A stretch of 5,763 nucleotides of DNA from assembly GCA_937139435.1 (NCBI GenBank), contig CAKZPX010000210.1, positions 1-5,763 on the forward strand. Reading direction: 5' to 3'. The translations under genes and the position numbers were made by a program. Below the pieces are notes generated by a model. That model saw only the letters and a list, made by a program, of their open reading frames with translations. It was not told where the DNA came from and did not search any database. Source of the stretch: an uncultured bacterium (GTDB lineage Bacteria; Hydrothermota; Tepidihabitantia; Tepidihabitantales; Tepidihabitantaceae). Shown here piece after piece: positions 3,942 through 5,763 of the stretch (positions within the stretch are counted from its first letter, which is position 1; each line of letters begins with the position of its first letter).

Positions 3942-5763
3942 TCAGTGCAGGACAACCGCCTTCTGGGCATACACCCCGGACCGGGTTACGACACGCACCA
4001 GATAGGTTCCCGGAGGTAGGTTTTCCGCATCAAACCGGAGCCGAACATATTCACCAAAGTTGACATCCTTTTTCGCACTGCTGATAAGTGAGCCGTTGAG
4101 GGTATAGGTTTGCAGGAGCACGGTGCCGGTTACCGGCGCGGTGAACTCTACGGTTGCGGTGCGCCGCAACGGGTTAGGAGTGATGTTAAGGCAGTAAGGA
4201 TGTTTTGGTCCGGCTAATGGTGGCAGGTCTTCTACGCCGGGCAACCGTTCACCAAACCATTCAAAGATGCGTTTGATCAATGTCCAGCGCTGGAGGTAAC
4301 GGGATGAATGGTCAATCGCTTCAAATGCCAGCGGGAAGAATACCACCCGGTAGGTTCCGGCGTAGCGGATAAGCGAGGCAACGGTGGTGTCGGCGTAATC
4401 CTTGTACCGGGCACAGGCGACCGCTTCGCCCAGAGGACGGATGGCGTCGCTGGAGCGGGCGTTACCAGCACCGCCACCACCAGCGGTTACCATTGTATCG
4501 CCCCGGGTGATCGGGTCATTGGTGATACCGGGCAGGAACGGTTTACCGGTGGAGTCGGCAACAAACTGGGCATGGAGATAGTCGCTCAAAAACGAGGTAT
4601 TGTTCAGTTCCCGGGCGATGTTCTGACCCGAGATGATGAGCTTGCCACCGTTGTTGAGATATGTGGTAAGATTTGTCTGGTCGGTCGGGGTAAGGGTGTT
4701 GGTGGTTGCGTCACCGGTGAACCAGATGACCACCGGATAGCGACTTAAAGTGTCTGCTGAGGGTGAGCCTGAGGTTTGAACTGAATAGACATGATAGAGG
4801 ATGCCGTTAGAGTCGCAGGCCGAGGTGTAATAGCGTTCGTATGACTGACCGGCATCATCGTCAACAATTAATACCCGTGGCTCGCCGCACTGGTTGATAA
4901 ACATTGTGTCCGGATAAGCCGGTTCAGGCTGGGCGCTGGCGGTAAGGAACAGTTTCAGTTTATGGGGTGGGGCGTTGTTTGCTATCTGGATAACAAAAGA
5001 GTCAGCAGAGCAGTTACCGCTGGCACCACCCGGGATGTCCGGGAAAGTGGCGGTATTTTTTACCACCGTAACATCGGTGCCCAGGACATTGAGCGTGGCA
5101 GAGACACTGGTGGCGGTGCGCCAGCCCGGAGAGTTGGCATAGGTAATAATCAGGGCAACCGTTTCACCCGGATCCGGGCGACCGTTACCATTGCCGGTCT
5201 GGTCGTTGAAGCGCCATCCGGTCAGTGTCAGGTTGCAGTAAAATCGCGGCAGGATGACATTGGACATTGATACCCTTCCGGCACCAAGTTTGCCCTCCAG
5301 GTAAAGCGGGTCTGGCATCGGGTCGCAGGCGTCGTGGAGCATCTGGATACAGGTGGCATTGGAGATGGTGGTGTCAAACGATTTTATCCAGCAGGCAACA
5401 CCAGCCGCGAGTGGTGCGGCCATTGATGTGCCGTCCATTGCCGAATAGGACCCCGCACCAATGGCCACTGTGGCATAAATGTTTTCTCCGGGTGCGGTAA
5501 CATCCACCCAGGTGCCATAGTTTGACCAGGACGCCCGGGTGTCATTTGACCGGGATGCGGCAACATTTTCCACATTGGGATAGCAGGCAGGGTAACGCAC
5601 ATATTCACCACCATCATTACCCGCTGAGGCGAACAGCACCAGACCGGAGTCCCAGGCGTACTGGCAGGCGTCAGCCATCGGTTGATAAGGTGAACCAGAG
5701 CCGAAACTCATTGAGATTGCCCAGGTGTTCATTGGCACTAAATAGTAGATGGCGGCGATCGCA
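3942..5763 (-). CDS. Secreted subtilisin-like (S8) serine protease with type IX-like sorting domain, C-terminal part
   Basis: The frame is open from the right edge to TGA at 3944-3942, about 606 residues; the N-terminus lies outside the window. In-frame GTG at 5738-5736 is internal, since the preceding codons (AIAAIYYL) continue the fold. Counting from that GTG, the subtilase part (1-165) has ISMSFG (8-13), the oxyanion asparagine in ASAGND (N41) and the catalytic serine in GTSMAAP (S105). The catalytic Asp and His must lie upstream. A beta domain follows (about 168-285) with the possible metal-binding turn NDQTGNGNGRPDPGE (178-192). Next is an alpha/beta domain (about 287-500), RVLIVDDDAG to FEWFG, with VVIWFTGD and GGKLIISGQN resembling glutamine-amidotransferase/ThuA-like folds. 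Residues 515-598 (NITPNPLRRTATVEF, LNGSLI, LPPGTYLVRV, KAVVLH) match a type A Por secretion sorting domain. The protein is probably exported and surface-anchored or released. It may degrade extracellular protein; the substrate is unknown. Confidence 0.9.
   Translation of the reverse strand, partial: AIAAIYYLVPMNTWAISMSFGSGSPYQPMADACQYAWDSGLVLFASAGNDGGEYVRYPACYPNVENVAASRSNDTRASWSNYGTWVDVTAPGENIYATVAIGAGSYSAMDGTSMAAPLAAGVACWIKSFDTTISNATCIQMLHDACDPMPDPLYLEGKLGAGRVSMSNVILPRFYCNLTLTGWRFNDQTGNGNGRPDPGETVALIITYANSPGWRTATSVSATLNVLGTDVTVVKNTATFPDIPGGASGNCSADSFVIQIANNAPPHKLKLFLTASAQPEPAYPDTMFINQCGEPRVLIVDDDAGQSYERYYTSACDSNGILYHVYSVQTSGSPSADTLSRYPVVIWFTGDATTNTLTPTDQTNLTTYLNNGGKLIISGQNIARELNNTSFLSDYLHAQFVADSTGKPFLPGITNDPITRGDTMVTAGGGGAGNARSSDAIRPLGEAVACARYKDYADTTVASLIRYAGTYRVVFFPLAFEAIDHSSRYLQRWTLIKRIFEWFGERLPGVEDLPPLAGPKHPYCLNITPNPLRRTATVEFTAPVTGTVLLQTYTLNGSLISSAKKDVNFGEYVRLRFDAENLPPGTYLVRVVTRSGVYAQKAVVLH

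Noticed and set aside
4308..4748. 146-codon plus-strand open frame opposite the subtilase gene
   Set aside because: It lies entirely antisense to a well-supported protease frame, has no recognisable motif, and arises from the GC-biased codons of the other strand.
5736..5738. GTG as the true start of the subtilase gene
   Set aside because: The frame stays open to the window edge, and the residues before GTG continue the subtilase helix-strand pattern. The catalytic Asp and His would be missing if the protein began here.

Overview
The window looks like chromosomal DNA from an uncultured-type bacterium with abundant secreted, multi-domain peptidases that carry C-terminal sorting domains of the type IX secretion (Por) kind. 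That profile is typical of the FCB superphylum and of candidate phyla such as WOR-3/Stahlbacteria and Cloacimonadota. The phylum is an inference from gene content and style only; no rRNA or other marker is present to settle it.

Layout. (1) Positions 1-608, minus strand: the N-terminal 202 residues of a secreted protein with a signal peptide and a gingipain (C25)-type propeptide. It starts at 608 behind a strong Shine-Dalgarno and runs off the left edge. (2) Positions 609-895: a divergent intergenic region. It holds an outward promoter for the minus-strand gene, a probable promoter for the plus-strand operon, a strong potential three-way-junction RNA structure (657-743), an intrinsic-terminator-like hairpin with a T-tract (762-786) and a competing inverted repeat (772-802). 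(3) Positions 896-3888, plus strand: four compact co-directional genes, ribBA, ribH, nusB and a metallophosphoesterase. (4) Positions 3888-3918: a GC-rich hairpin between the convergent genes, with its T-tract oriented for the minus-strand gene. (5) Positions 3942-5763, minus strand: the C-terminal about 606 residues of a subtilisin-like (S8) protease with extra domains and a type IX-like sorting domain. Its N-terminus lies beyond the right edge.

How the genes work together. RibBA makes both precursors of lumazine: 3,4-dihydroxy-2-butanone 4-phosphate from ribulose 5-phosphate, and the pyrimidine from GTP. RibH condenses the downstream pyrimidine with the butanone phosphate. RibD and RibE functions are not encoded here and must lie elsewhere. 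NusB (transcription antitermination) follows ribH, a common bacterial arrangement, and a YfcE/MJ0912-like phosphoesterase closes the cluster. The housekeeping operon is flanked on both sides by minus-strand genes for exported peptidase-type proteins.

The least explained part is the 609-895 region. A classical FMN riboswitch would be the expected control of ribBA but is not recognisable. A different, strongly base-paired element with a terminator-like hairpin sits there instead. Which strand it acts from is unresolved.
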